In this document: in pieces, positions 7,220 through 14,569 of the stretch
Numbering within the stretch: position 1 is the first letter of the stretch
How the letters are laid out: each line of letters starts with the position of its first letter
NCBI GenBank assembly: GCA_015039465.1
Contig: MU130573.1
Span: 152,940 to 168,236, forward strand
Reading direction: 5' to 3'
Length of the DNA: 15,297 bases
Origin: Phlegmacium glaucopus
Lineage: Eukaryota; Basidiomycota; Agaricomycetes; Agaricales; Cortinariaceae
The notes under the pieces: generated by a model
The model's input: only the letters and a program-made list of their open reading frames with translations
The model's database searches: none
Told to the model about the DNA's origin: nothing
Position numbers and translations under genes: made by a program

Positions 7220-7765
7220 TCAAATAGATATGCACCACTTCTGGTCACATAAGGTCACCAGCTCATCTTCATCACTGGCCGATGACCAACTTGCAACAGC
7301 GACATCAGCCAAGGCAGAAGCAGCCTGTGCCGACTGTAGCAAGGTATGGTCATCACCACTTGCTGATGATTTGCCCATGATCGGCACTGAGGCCGGTGCC
7401 GGCACTGACAAATACCAGTGAACAATTGGGTGATCCCCCGGAACAATTGGGTGATCCCCTGGAACAATTGGGTGATCCCCGGAACAATCGGGTGGTCCAT
7501 TAAAAATCGGGTGATCCCTGTATTATTCTTTTCTGGCCCAATGGTGTTCCCATTCGGCAGTCTGACAAGCTGACCTGAGGAACCATCGAAGTTCAATAAC
7601 ATAGATTGGGTGGCTGGCTAATTGGGAGGATCGGGCGAATAGACGATATTTTGCAGGCAACCACCCATTGTCAATCGGCATTTCTTTTACATGGCCGACC
7701 GGATGAACAGCCAAAGTTCTATAAAGGCCAAATCTAAGCGCAAAAACACCCTCAAAATCCACAAA
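7220..7765 (-). pseudogene. Unrecognised ORF, copy C proximal part (frame broken)
   Basis: Minus-strand coding in pieces: 7762-7523, 7602-7255 and 7411-7220. The 7602 piece contains MLLNFDGSSGQLVRLPNGNT and GPEKNNTGITRFLMDH; the last contains SVPAPASVPIMGKSSASGDD and an Ala/Ser/Asp-rich tail ending WSSASDEDELVTLCDQKWC. In D the equivalents of the 7602 and 7411 pieces are in one frame. Here the minisatellite between them has gained units, one of 20 rather than 21 bases, which breaks the frame. The function is not recognised. The acidic Ser/Ala-rich C-terminus suggests a disordered region. Confidence 0.4.
7420..7498 (+). repeat. 21-bp minisatellite GAACAATTGGGTGATCCCCNG
   Basis: Units at 7420-7440, 7441-7461, 7462-7481 (20 bases) and a partial variant at 7482-7498. 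Copy D has only about one and a half degenerate units at the same place (8929-8960). On the minus strand the units encode ITQLF(Q/R/T)G. The array therefore expanded in C or contracted in D after the duplication. Confidence 0.9.
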
Positions 7766-7974
7766 ACAGCTCCCTAGGACCCATCCACATACCCTCTCCT
7801 CCTCGGTCTCTTATCAACACATGTATGGGTATCTTCGGTTCACAAAAAGGTACTTCCAAACCATGTTTCATGAGGAGGCTTCAACGCAAATTGAAAATAA
7901 GTGAAAAAGAGTGTTTCAGAGGCCTCTCTTGAGTTCAACTATGAAACTACATTGGCTTTGTTCACTTTTCATTC

Positions 7975-8306
7975 TCTTACCCCCCACTTTCATCATCTCA
8001 GTGGAATTCCAGTGAATTCCTCCCTTAAGTTCGCTTTTCTTGCCCCTTACTGTCAATCTATCCCCTATCCCTCAACCGCTATAGTCTTACTGAAGACTCT
8101 CTCTTGCTCATCCTCATCCTCGTCTTATACCTCATTCATCTTCCAAGACCTTCATCCTCCTCCTTCTCTTCTCTATTCTTTCCTCTAACCTCTGTGTGTT
8201 AAAAGTCAAGGTTATACCTTCCCTAAACGAACAACAGGGAGTCTCTTGACCTAAGGTCTGGTCCACTGCTCTCTGGTTGGTGTTTATATACAACAACAAC
8301 AACGAT
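7975..8306. other. CT-rich spacer between C and D, LTR- or promoter-like
   Basis: Pyrimidine-rich on the plus strand (long runs of TCCTC, CTTCTC and TTCC from about 8100 to 8190), then GTTAAAAGTCAAGGTTATACC and TTTATATACAACAACAACAACG directly before copy D. The composition and the TATACAACA end recall the 3' part of fungal LTRs, but no matching second LTR is visible in the window. The open frame at 7901-8188 is Ser/Leu/Pro low complexity and not convincing. Confidence 0.35.
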
Positions 8307-8337
8307 TTATATCGCCTAACATCCCAGTCAGTTGAAA

Positions 8338-8631
8338 CTAATTGAAATGAATCAAAAGCATCACAGTGAAATGCGAGCAGATAAAACCTTGGTTGTGGAA
8401 GGCACGCGCTAAGACATCCAATGCCAGATCGACGTCCAACGCAAATTCAACTGACCACCCATGCGGGTGTTCCATCTCAAGGGTGCTGAGCAATACACTT
8501 GGAAACTTTGTTTGCATATAGGTTGCTACCATGCAGGTCTCTTGAAGCACTGGGACGTCAGACATGGTGGTAAGGTAATTGAATGACAAATCATTTTTTT
8601 GTGCAATTCCAATTCTACCTGGATTCGGCAC
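8338..8631 (-). pseudogene. Unrecognised ORF, copy D distal part
   Basis: A 97-codon counterpart of 6795-7187. It keeps FNYLTTMSDVPVLQETCMV, TKFPSVLLSTL, HPHGWSVEFALDVDLALDV and FHNQGFICSHFTVM. Two deletions relative to C remove short internal segments, one of them joining the upstream sequence in a different frame. No family is recognised. Confidence 0.4.
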
Positions 8632-8722
8632 AAATCACCTCCGTGTGGAATGTGGGCATCTTGCAGCAATATAACCAGTCTGCCAACAGACCTACAATGT
8701 TTAATTAATTAGCCCACACCTA

Positions 8723-9226
8723 TCAAATAGATATGCACCACTTCTGGTCACATAAGGTCACCAGCTCATCTTCATCACTGGCCGATGACCAACTTGCAGC
8801 AGCGACATCAGCCAAGGCAGAAGCAGCCTGTGCCGACTGTAGCAAGTTATGGTCATCATCACTTGCTGATAATTTGCCCATGATTGGCACTGGGGCCGGT
8901 GCCGGCACTGACAAATACCAGTGAACAATTGGCTGATCCCCCAGAACAATCAGGTGGTCCATTAAAAATCGGGTGATCCCTGTGTTATTCTTTTCTGGCC
9001 CAATGGTGTTCCCATTCGGCAGTCTGACAAGCTGACCTGAGGAACCATCGAAGTTCAATAACATGGATTGGGTGGCTGGATAATTGGGAGGATTGGGCGA
9101 ATAGACATTATTTTTCAGGTAACCACCCATTGTCAATCGGCATTTCTTCCACATGGCCGACCAGATGAACAGCCAAAGTTCTATAAAGGCCAAATCTAAA
9201 TGCAAAAACACCCTCAAAATCCACAA
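8723..9226 (-). pseudogene. Unrecognised ORF, copy D proximal part (frame intact)
   Basis: A continuous frame of 167 codons that unites the pieces broken in C: an N-terminal hydrophobic stretch (WILRVFLHLDLAFIELWLF), the segment MLLNFDGSSGQLVRLPNGNT, GPEKNNTGITRFLMDH, SVPAPAPVPIMGKLSASDDD and the acidic tail WSSASDEDELVTLCDQKWC. It is the best available model of the C/D protein. The frame is open upstream of 9226 without a clear ATG in context, so the start is unknown. It ends about 90 bases before the distal frame (8631), so the two could be exons of one gene, though no good splice pair was found. Function unknown. Confidence 0.45.
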
Positions 9227-9436
9227 AACAGCTCCCTAGGACCCATCCACATACCCTCTCCTCCTTGGTCTCTTATCAACACATGTATGGGTATCTTCGG
9301 TTCACTAAAAGGTACTTCCAAACCATGTTTCATGAGGAGGCTTCAACGCAAATTGAAAATAAGTGAAAAAGAGTGTTTCAGAGGCCTCTCTTGAGTTCAA
9401 CTATGAAACTACATTGGCTTTGTTCACTTTTCATTC

Positions 9437-9996
9437 GAGACATTTTCCCTCTTCATCTTGCATTTGCCAAATTACATAAAATTCAAACTGTCGATGCCTG
9501 GCATCTTGCCTAGGCCTATAGTCCAGCGAAAAATGAAGATCTCTATGCTCCCCATCATGTTTATTGTCCATAAGTACATGGCTGGCGGGATTAGAATAAA
9601 GTTCAGTATAATTCTCCTTGTGGTTCATAACATGCGCGAGAGCCTTATGTTATGTCTCCTCTATCACTTACTGCAATGTGGAGGCGCCAAGTACACACCA
9701 GCCATTGCATTGTAGTCAGATAGGTTACTGACCAGTATAGTTTGAATTTTGTGAATATAGATTGTATCAGTATTCCTAACTGCGCAAAATTGAACCAGGT
9801 CACAGCTTGCATGTATGATAATGTTTCTGCCGAGTCTCAGCCTGGTATGGCATCTATTCACTGACCGATGCAGATTGCAAAGAATCTTGTACGCACGGGC
9901 CAGGCCATACTGACCCTTAAATGGCAAGCCTTTATCCCAATTTAGCCTATTCTGATGCACCATCATAAGTCGGGTTGGCCAGAATACACAGATCAA
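9437..9996 (-). CDS. Possible hypothetical coding remnant
   Basis: Two minus-strand frames, 9996-9664 and 9628-9431, have non-repetitive, protein-like composition (WDKGLPFKGQYGLARAYKIL and SDYNAMAGVYLAPPHCSK; then ASHVLMDNKHDGEHRDLHF and RRFEFYVIW-like RHRQFEFYVIWQMQ). A perfect donor, GTAAGT, lies at the end of the first frame, but no acceptor that I can see gives a phase-consistent join. The second frame ends exactly where copy D begins, so D may have been inserted into it or fused to it. No family is recognised. Confidence 0.3.
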
Positions 9997-10106
9997 TGGG
10001 TTTGTTAGCGTTCCTAGTTTCCCTAGTTTTTTAGTGACCCTGTTTTTTACTAGTTCTTGGCCTTGGTTTCATTCTTCCCTCCCCCTCATCAACACTGACC
10101 GCCTAG
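9997..10106. promoter_or_regulatory. CT-rich leader of the 10107 gene
   Basis: TTCCCTAGTTTTTTAGTGACC, then CTTGGTTTCATTCTTCCCTCCCCC and CATCAACACTGACCGCC, lead up to the ATG. Pyrimidine stretches just before the start are common in basidiomycete promoters. No TATA box at a convincing distance was found. Confidence 0.35.
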
Positions 10107-11197
10107 ATGTCTGCCCCATCCACTCCCGTGTTGCCCAGCACTAATGCGCCAGCCGATAAAGCCAAACTATTAACTGAAGACAAGATGAACATAGTGAGGA
10201 AATGGCTAGAGCGGTACAAGAAGGTGGAAAAGGGGCCACAGCGACACAACATGTTGAAATATGATGTCCTACCTCGACTCTTCACCCTCAATAGACATCT
10301 CAAAGATGATGAATGGAAACTCCAAAAGTTGGTAAGTGGATAAAATTATAATATGGCGTTATTGCTTTGACTTAGTAAATGTCTAGCAAGTGAAGCGTTG
10401 GTTTCAGAACCAGTCCCGCACATCAAGCGCTACCACTCGGCTCTCTCTGAAAAAGAATGTGTCCCTTAAGCAAGTCACCTGCCACATCTACAAGGCAGAA
10501 ATTGCTTCCATTGCAGAAAGGATAGGGGATGGGGCAAAACCTGGCACCCAACAGTATATTCAGTTCTTTCAAGGGGCCCTCACAGAGTTTATGGATGGAC
10601 TGGATGAGGAAAGTCAGGCGCGGTTGGAGGATGAACGGGCTAAATGGCAGAGTGTAGGACACCTGCCTGAAATTCAAAGAAAGGTGGCCCAGGGGATGGG
10701 TCAGAGTTTCCTGGAGAAGTCTGCCCAGACACAGTACAATGAAATGGGGATGCAAAGTGTTGTTTGGGAGTTCCACAAAAATAGAGCCGGTATGAAACTG
10801 TTCCAACTATGAGTTGGACCATAATTATATATCTCGGCCACACTGATATTTTTTCTGTAGCCATGACTTCAATGGGAATCTTGGCAAAGTCAAGGTCCAG
10901 TCATTTAAAGAAAAATACCCAGAAGCCACACAAGATTTTACAGCGGCTTGGATCAAATACATGACATATTGTTATGAAGTTAAGTCGGGTGAACAAGTGG
11001 AGTTGGGCACACAGAGTCAGACTACAACAACCTTGATGGAACTTGAGCGGGATGTGAAAGGGTTCCCATTGCTACCTGACGCAAGTGTAGGGGACACCTT
11101 GGCATTTATGAAGAAGATGATATGAAGTTTCATCACGGCTCATTACCATACATTAACCCGATTTGACCGGTTGGTGATTTATTGTGGAGGTAGATGA
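10107..11197 (+). pseudogene. Fungal repetitive-family protein with W-F-x-N motif; premature stop
   Basis: Three exons: 10107-10331, 10387-10799 and 10861 onward. Intron 1 has consensus GTAAGT...TAG. Intron 2 must use GTTCCA at 10800 to keep frame; the better-looking GTATGA at 10790 leads to an early stop. The start ATG follows a CT-rich leader. Exon 1 is basic and helical, and the exon 1-2 join gives QVKRWFQNQSR, which resembles a homeodomain recognition helix (W-F-x-N), although the Arg expected two residues after Asn is shifted by one. Exon 3 begins HDFNGNLGKVKV. TGA at 11123-11125 is followed in frame by SFITAHYHTLTRFDRLVIY to TGA 11195-11197, so the first TGA is probably a mutated CGA. 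Similar W-F-x-N proteins are numerous in Agaricomycete genomes, with unknown function. Possibly mobile-element derived; DNA binding is inferred. Confidence 0.55.
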
Positions 11198-11474
11198 ATA
11201 AGAAACGGTTGAAATGTACCAACGTTTTGCACAGTGGAAATTTTGCAGCATTGGGATCATGTGATCCTTCGCTCCTTTCTTTCATCCATCATCATCAGAT
11301 GCTGTATTTTATTTGCAATTAGCAGTAAATTATTCTTTTTGTTCGTCTTCACGTTCTCTTTCGTTCTCTTTCACGTTCTTTTTCGCTTCATCGCTTTTCC
11401 AACGCATTCCTCAAAGACTCTTTTTCGACACCCTTTTTCTGTTGTTTTGTACTCTCTTCACTCAGTAATTTACC
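11198..11474. promoter_or_regulatory. Pyrimidine-rich leader upstream of Gag
   Basis: From about 11265 the plus strand is rich in TTTC, TTCGTTCTC and TTTTTCG repeats ending CTCTTCACTCAGTAATTTACC before ATG 11475. It probably belongs to the 5' untranslated region or promoter of the retroelement. An 82-codon frame over it (Phe/Leu/Ser rich) is compositional. The start of the element was not located. Confidence 0.4.
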
Positions 11475-12426
11475 ATGCGTAGGGTCAGATCTAAGCACCC
11501 TGCTCCTGTCGCAGTCCCTGTGGATGGTACCGACAGTGGCCAGGGTTCAGGTCCTCTGTCCAATGCCTTCATCGCTGAGATGGAACCTCACCCTATGCCT
11601 GGGGGGAGTCGGCGTATTGAAGCTCCCTCAAATATATCCCGTTTCGAAGTGCGTAGATCCTCGCGTGTGGCATCTAGAGGCCATTCAGCCCAACCGGCAA
11701 TTCTTCCGACCACGTATGTTGCAGCTCCTCCCGGTACTCATCGTACCGTTGGCTATGTTTATGAAGTTCTCCCCTCCATCGCCGATCCCAGTCCCTCTGT
11801 CCATGTGCATACTGGAGGCCTTCGGACCAACCTGGGAATGGGGATGACTCTCGGGGCATCCCCATACCCCAGTCAAGTCTGGAACCCATGGAGGCCAACT
11901 TCTCGGGTTGCAAATGTTCTGCTACAAACGAGGCACCTGGTTCTCCACGTCTCATTCGTCGTCCTACTCGTCCCAACCCACCACACCTGCGCGTTCAGGT
12001 CACACTCAATTATCTGGGGCTCCCATCTCGAGCCCTATCGCTTCCAATCCCCTCCTGCAACATCCTCCATATGCACGCATGCACACACCATCGCCTGGGA
12101 GGAAAACTACCTCCCTGCGCACGCAGGATGCAAACGCTGCGTGGGCTGCTGCTGAAGGTCTGCTGCCTATCTCCGGAGCATTTCGCATGCCAGGCTATGC
12201 GCCCGCTCACATCGTAGGAGGCATTACCTACAGTGTTTGTTCTTCACACACTGAGCATCCCGGGCCTGCTAGCCCCGCGTTTGCCAGTCAATTGTCTGTG
12301 GAGCATCCTGGATCAATGCAATTTGTTCCAAATGGCCTGCAGCGCCACCCTTCTGAACGCAGTCAAAGGGAGAGCCGCATTGCTCTAGCAAACACATCCT
12401 CACAGCCTCGCAGGCTCGCTTCAGGG

Positions 12427-12474
12427 GTTTGTGTTTATTTTAATGCTCATTTCTGGATATTGACTCGCATATAG
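12427..12474 (+). other. Predicted intron 1 of the Gag gene
   Basis: GTTTGT...CATATAG, 48 nt. The frame before it ends in phase 0 after GCT TCA GGG, and the frame after it (SHFHHPWDVPAIGE) continues in phase 0. The intron contains TAATGC and TTGAC as possible branch sites. Confidence 0.55.
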
Positions 12475-12555
12475 TCACATTTCCACCATCCTTGGGATGT
12501 ACCAGCCATTGGTGAGGCTCACCAGGCTCGAGCACCAGAAAGCCACCCGCATGGT

Positions 12556-12602
12556 GTGTGTACATACTTTTATTGCTGTATCGTCTATTAATGCGCATAT
12601 AG
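12556..12602 (+). other. Predicted intron 2 of the Gag gene
   Basis: GTGTGT...CTATTAAT...CGCATATAG, 47 nt. It joins PESHPHG to SGPHLLVSTPHAGNGTRM in phase 0, with a good branch-like CTATTAAT 16 bases before the acceptor. Without it the frame hits TAG at 12600-12602, so splicing decides the reading. Confidence 0.6.
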
Positions 12603-13844
12603 TCGGGTCCTCACCTGCTGGTATCCACCCCGCATGCTGGAAATGGTACGCGTATGCCCAACCCTGCCAATCCTTTGACTGCTTCGCATCTACGGGAACT
12701 CACTCGTCAGCATCTTGCTCAGCATTGAGCAACTTCGCAGCCTAATCCTAATCTGTCACCTTCCACGCACCACCTTGGGTCACCAAGGCCGCAGCTTGAT
12801 GTGAACGCAGACCTCCTTGCTGCTATATCTGTGGCATTGGGTTCCGCTATTCTGAACATTACTCCAAATGTTGGCCCTTCGCAACCGAGCAGGAAGTTCT
12901 TCTCTCGCACAATCACCAACACAACTAGTGAATTACCTATTTCTGTGATTAAAGAATTGAAGAATGGTTTCAAGGCCTACATCCTGATGTCGTTATGTAC
13001 CCACAAGGCATGCTCCAATGCCATGCGGTCAACTGATGCCTTTGATACAGAGATTGGGATGAATGAGAGGGGCGAGATCCGATTAAAGCAGAAGACCTTT
13101 ACTGCCGTGAAAGACCATTCCATTACTACCAACGACTTCACTGAAATTCGTGAGAATTTCACCCAGGGTATGAGGAAGTACCTCATCCTTGGCGACGACA
13201 TTCTCCCTGCTGGCGAACGCGCTTTGGATTGTGCAGACATGTTTCAGGAGTTTTTCAGCGTCATAGCTGCACGACCGGATTATACGCAGGATTGGCCTTC
13301 CTACCGGGGCTATATCATTGAATCATATACTTCATGGATTGGGCGTCGCGATGATTCATTTGGTCTGATCTTCGATGAACATCTTTTCCACAAATACAAG
13401 ATGAAGAATCTAATACCTTCGCTCCTCGAGCAATTACGGCCCTCTACCGCCGTGTCCTCTACCTTTGGGAGCCATAGGATGCAGGGTGTGGCAGGATCTG
13501 GTGGTGGATCTAGCTTTTGAGGTTGATTGAAATTCTCCAATGGGAGCTCATCGTTCAATTCCCATCGCGGAGGTTACTCGCAGCCTTTTCTCGGCCAACC
13601 CTCTACATCGACCTTCAAATGTTATCTCTGTGGCAAACCGCACTCCCACAGAGAACACCAGGGGAACGCCAAGCATCTCATTACCAACGAACACGGCAAA
13701 TGGGTCGACTGTCTCCTCGGCAATAAGATTGTCTGTATCGCCTTCAATGTCGCCACCTCCGGCTGTCGTCAAGGATCCTCTTGTTCCTATAGCCACTCAT
13801 GCTCATTGTGTGGAGACCTTTCGCACGGCTCGGCAAGATGCCCG

Positions 13845-14322
13845 GCTTGAAACCCTTTTCCCAATTGTGACGAAACTCAAAGCTGACACCTGGGAGGTCG
13901 CTTTACATGAGGCTGGTGTCCTCCATGAGTTCCAGGATATCCCGGTAGGCCTCCGGCAAGGCTTTTTCTGTGGTCTAGAACAGTTTTCATTATCTTGCAC
14001 GTCCATTCCTCACAATCATTACACATCAAAAGAAGATGAGGACTTTGTTTTTTCTAAATATGCCGAAGAGATTGAACTTGGCAGACTTTCACGCGGTTAC
14101 GACAGACATGAACTTTTCTCTCTTCTTGGACACTTCCGTACCTCCCCTCTTGCTGTCGTGACTCAAGCCTGCGGCAAGAGGCGTGTTATTGTTAATCATT
14201 CATACCCTCAAAATAAACATTGCATTGACCTGACTACATTACCTCGCAATACCTCACAAAAATTTGTTATTGACCCCACCACAACTTCCATTAACACGGT
14301 CATAGACTCGAAGAATTTCCAG
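13845..14322 (+). pseudogene. Reverse transcriptase N-terminal part, DIRS/Ngaro-like, truncated
   Basis: Frame open 13540-14391, but convincing similarity starts near 13845 (LETLFPIVTKLKADTWEVAL). It continues through VGLRQGFFCGLEQFSL, EEIELGRLSRGYDRHELFSL, LGHFRTSPLAVVTQACGKRR and VIVNHSYPQNKHCIDL to SINTVIDSKNFQ. This is the region before the catalytic palm of RTs in basidiomycete retroelements that commonly also carry RNase H and a tyrosine recombinase. It lies one frame away from the Gag zinc knuckle and overlaps it, as in elements with overlapping gag and pol. After codon 14320-14322 the similarity ends abruptly. The sequence becomes CTCCCCCACAGG and then palindromes, so the YxDD motif, RNase H and recombinase are missing. 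The subclass is inferred. Confidence 0.6.
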
Positions 14323-14351
14323 TACTTTACCCTCCCCCACAGGTTCCTGTC

Positions 14352-14388
14352 GGACTCCGCAGGACTCCTGAGGAGTCCTGCGGAGTCC
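14352..14388. repeat. Perfect 18-bp inverted repeat with one-base loop
   Basis: GGACTCCGCAGGACTCCT (14352-14369) and its reverse complement (14371-14388) flank a single G. A further pair, CCTGAGGA (14387-14394) and TCCTCAGG (14396-14403), follows directly. All are built from GGACTCC/GGAGTCC units. It stands at the break point of the reverse transcriptase and 3' of the KDZ gene, and may be part of the KDZ element end or an inserted foldback repeat. Confidence 0.85.
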
Positions 14389-14427
14389 TGAGGAATCCTC
14401 AGGAGTCCGGACATTTTAGGAAAGGAT

Positions 14428-14476
14428 GTATGCAGAGTCCTGCGGAGTCCTCAGGACTCCGCAGGACTCTGCATAC
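14428..14476. repeat. Perfect 24-bp inverted repeat with one-base loop
   Basis: The arm 14428-14451 (starting GTATGCAGAGTCC) is matched without mismatch by 14453-14476 (ending GGACTCTGCATAC) around a single C. The arm contains the same GAGTCCTGCGGAGTCC core as the preceding palindrome. A perfect 49-base foldback amid decayed sequence suggests recent origin. Confidence 0.9.
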
Positions 14477-14569
14477 TAATTGACCAATTCATACTATTTT
14501 TTTTACATGGGGTTAATGACTGCTATTTTTTTTAACATTTAGAGATATGGTTACACTACTGTACACTGT
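14477..14569. other. AT-rich 3' flank of the KDZ gene
   Basis: Contains two T8 tracts (near 14496 and 14527) between the palindromes and the transposase stop. On the gene's strand these are A runs downstream of the stop. It probably includes the 3' untranslated region. Confidence 0.4.

Larger units (their letters stand above)
6766..7974 (+). repeat. Second duplicated block, copy C
   Basis: Matches 8307-9436 from ATATCGCCTAACATCCCAGT to GTTCACTTTTCATTC. Relative to D it has two extra stretches (about 16 bases near 6930 and 26 bases near 7090, both missing in D) and a longer 21-base minisatellite. Its left end coincides with the end of copy B, sharing ATATCGC with it. Beyond its right end the sequence (TCTTACCCCCC) is unrelated to what follows D. 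Confidence 0.9.
8307..9436 (+). repeat. Second duplicated block, copy D
   Basis: Counterpart of 6766-7974, same orientation. Differences from C again include TG/CA pairs (for example TTGG versus TCAG, ATCAAA versus ATTGAA, and AACACC versus AATGCC within the first 120 bases). It is preceded by CAACAACAACAACGATTT and followed by GAGACATTTTCC, both unlike the flanks of C. Confidence 0.9.
11475..13850 (+). pseudogene. Gag-like protein of a DIRS/Ngaro-type retroelement, decayed
   Basis: The N-terminal 480 codons are Pro/Ser/Arg rich and disordered. The reading moves between frames around 11850-12000, implying small indels. Two short introns are likely, 12427-12474 (48 nt) and 12556-12602 (47 nt), both ending CGCATATAG; splicing them restores one frame through HLRELTRQHLAQH to 12725. 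TGA at 12726-12728 interrupts it. The core (12750-13517) contains ISVIKELKNGFKAYILMSL, FTEIRENFTQGMRKYLILG and DWPSYRGYIIESYTSWIGR, the helical Gag-like domain seen in basidiomycete RT-associated ORFs. TGA at 13518-13520 and 13524-13526 break a Gly/Arg-rich linker. After it come CYLCGKPH, a CCCH finger (C-x9-C-x5-C-x3-H, 13734-13796) and a CCHC knuckle (C-x2-C-x4-H-x4-C, 13800-13841), then stop 13848-13850. It would bind the element's RNA. Confidence 0.65.

Noticed and set aside
7230..7421. Plus-strand 63-codon frame, present in both C and D
   Set aside because: It mirrors the minus-strand Ala/Ser/Asp-rich exon. Conservation in both copies is explained by the duplication, and the minus frame extends much further in D.
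7420..7498. CRISPR-like array
   Set aside because: The units are contiguous without spacers and lie in a coding remnant of a fungal element, so it is a minisatellite.
11524..11847. Alternative 107-codon frame over the Gag N-terminus
   Set aside because: Ends early, has no good start context, and fits the neighbouring Gag exons less well than the frame beginning at 11475.
14353..14391. Extension of the reverse transcriptase through the palindromes (LSDSAGLLRSPAES)
   Set aside because: These codons are translated foldback repeat and do not resemble the RT palm that should follow.
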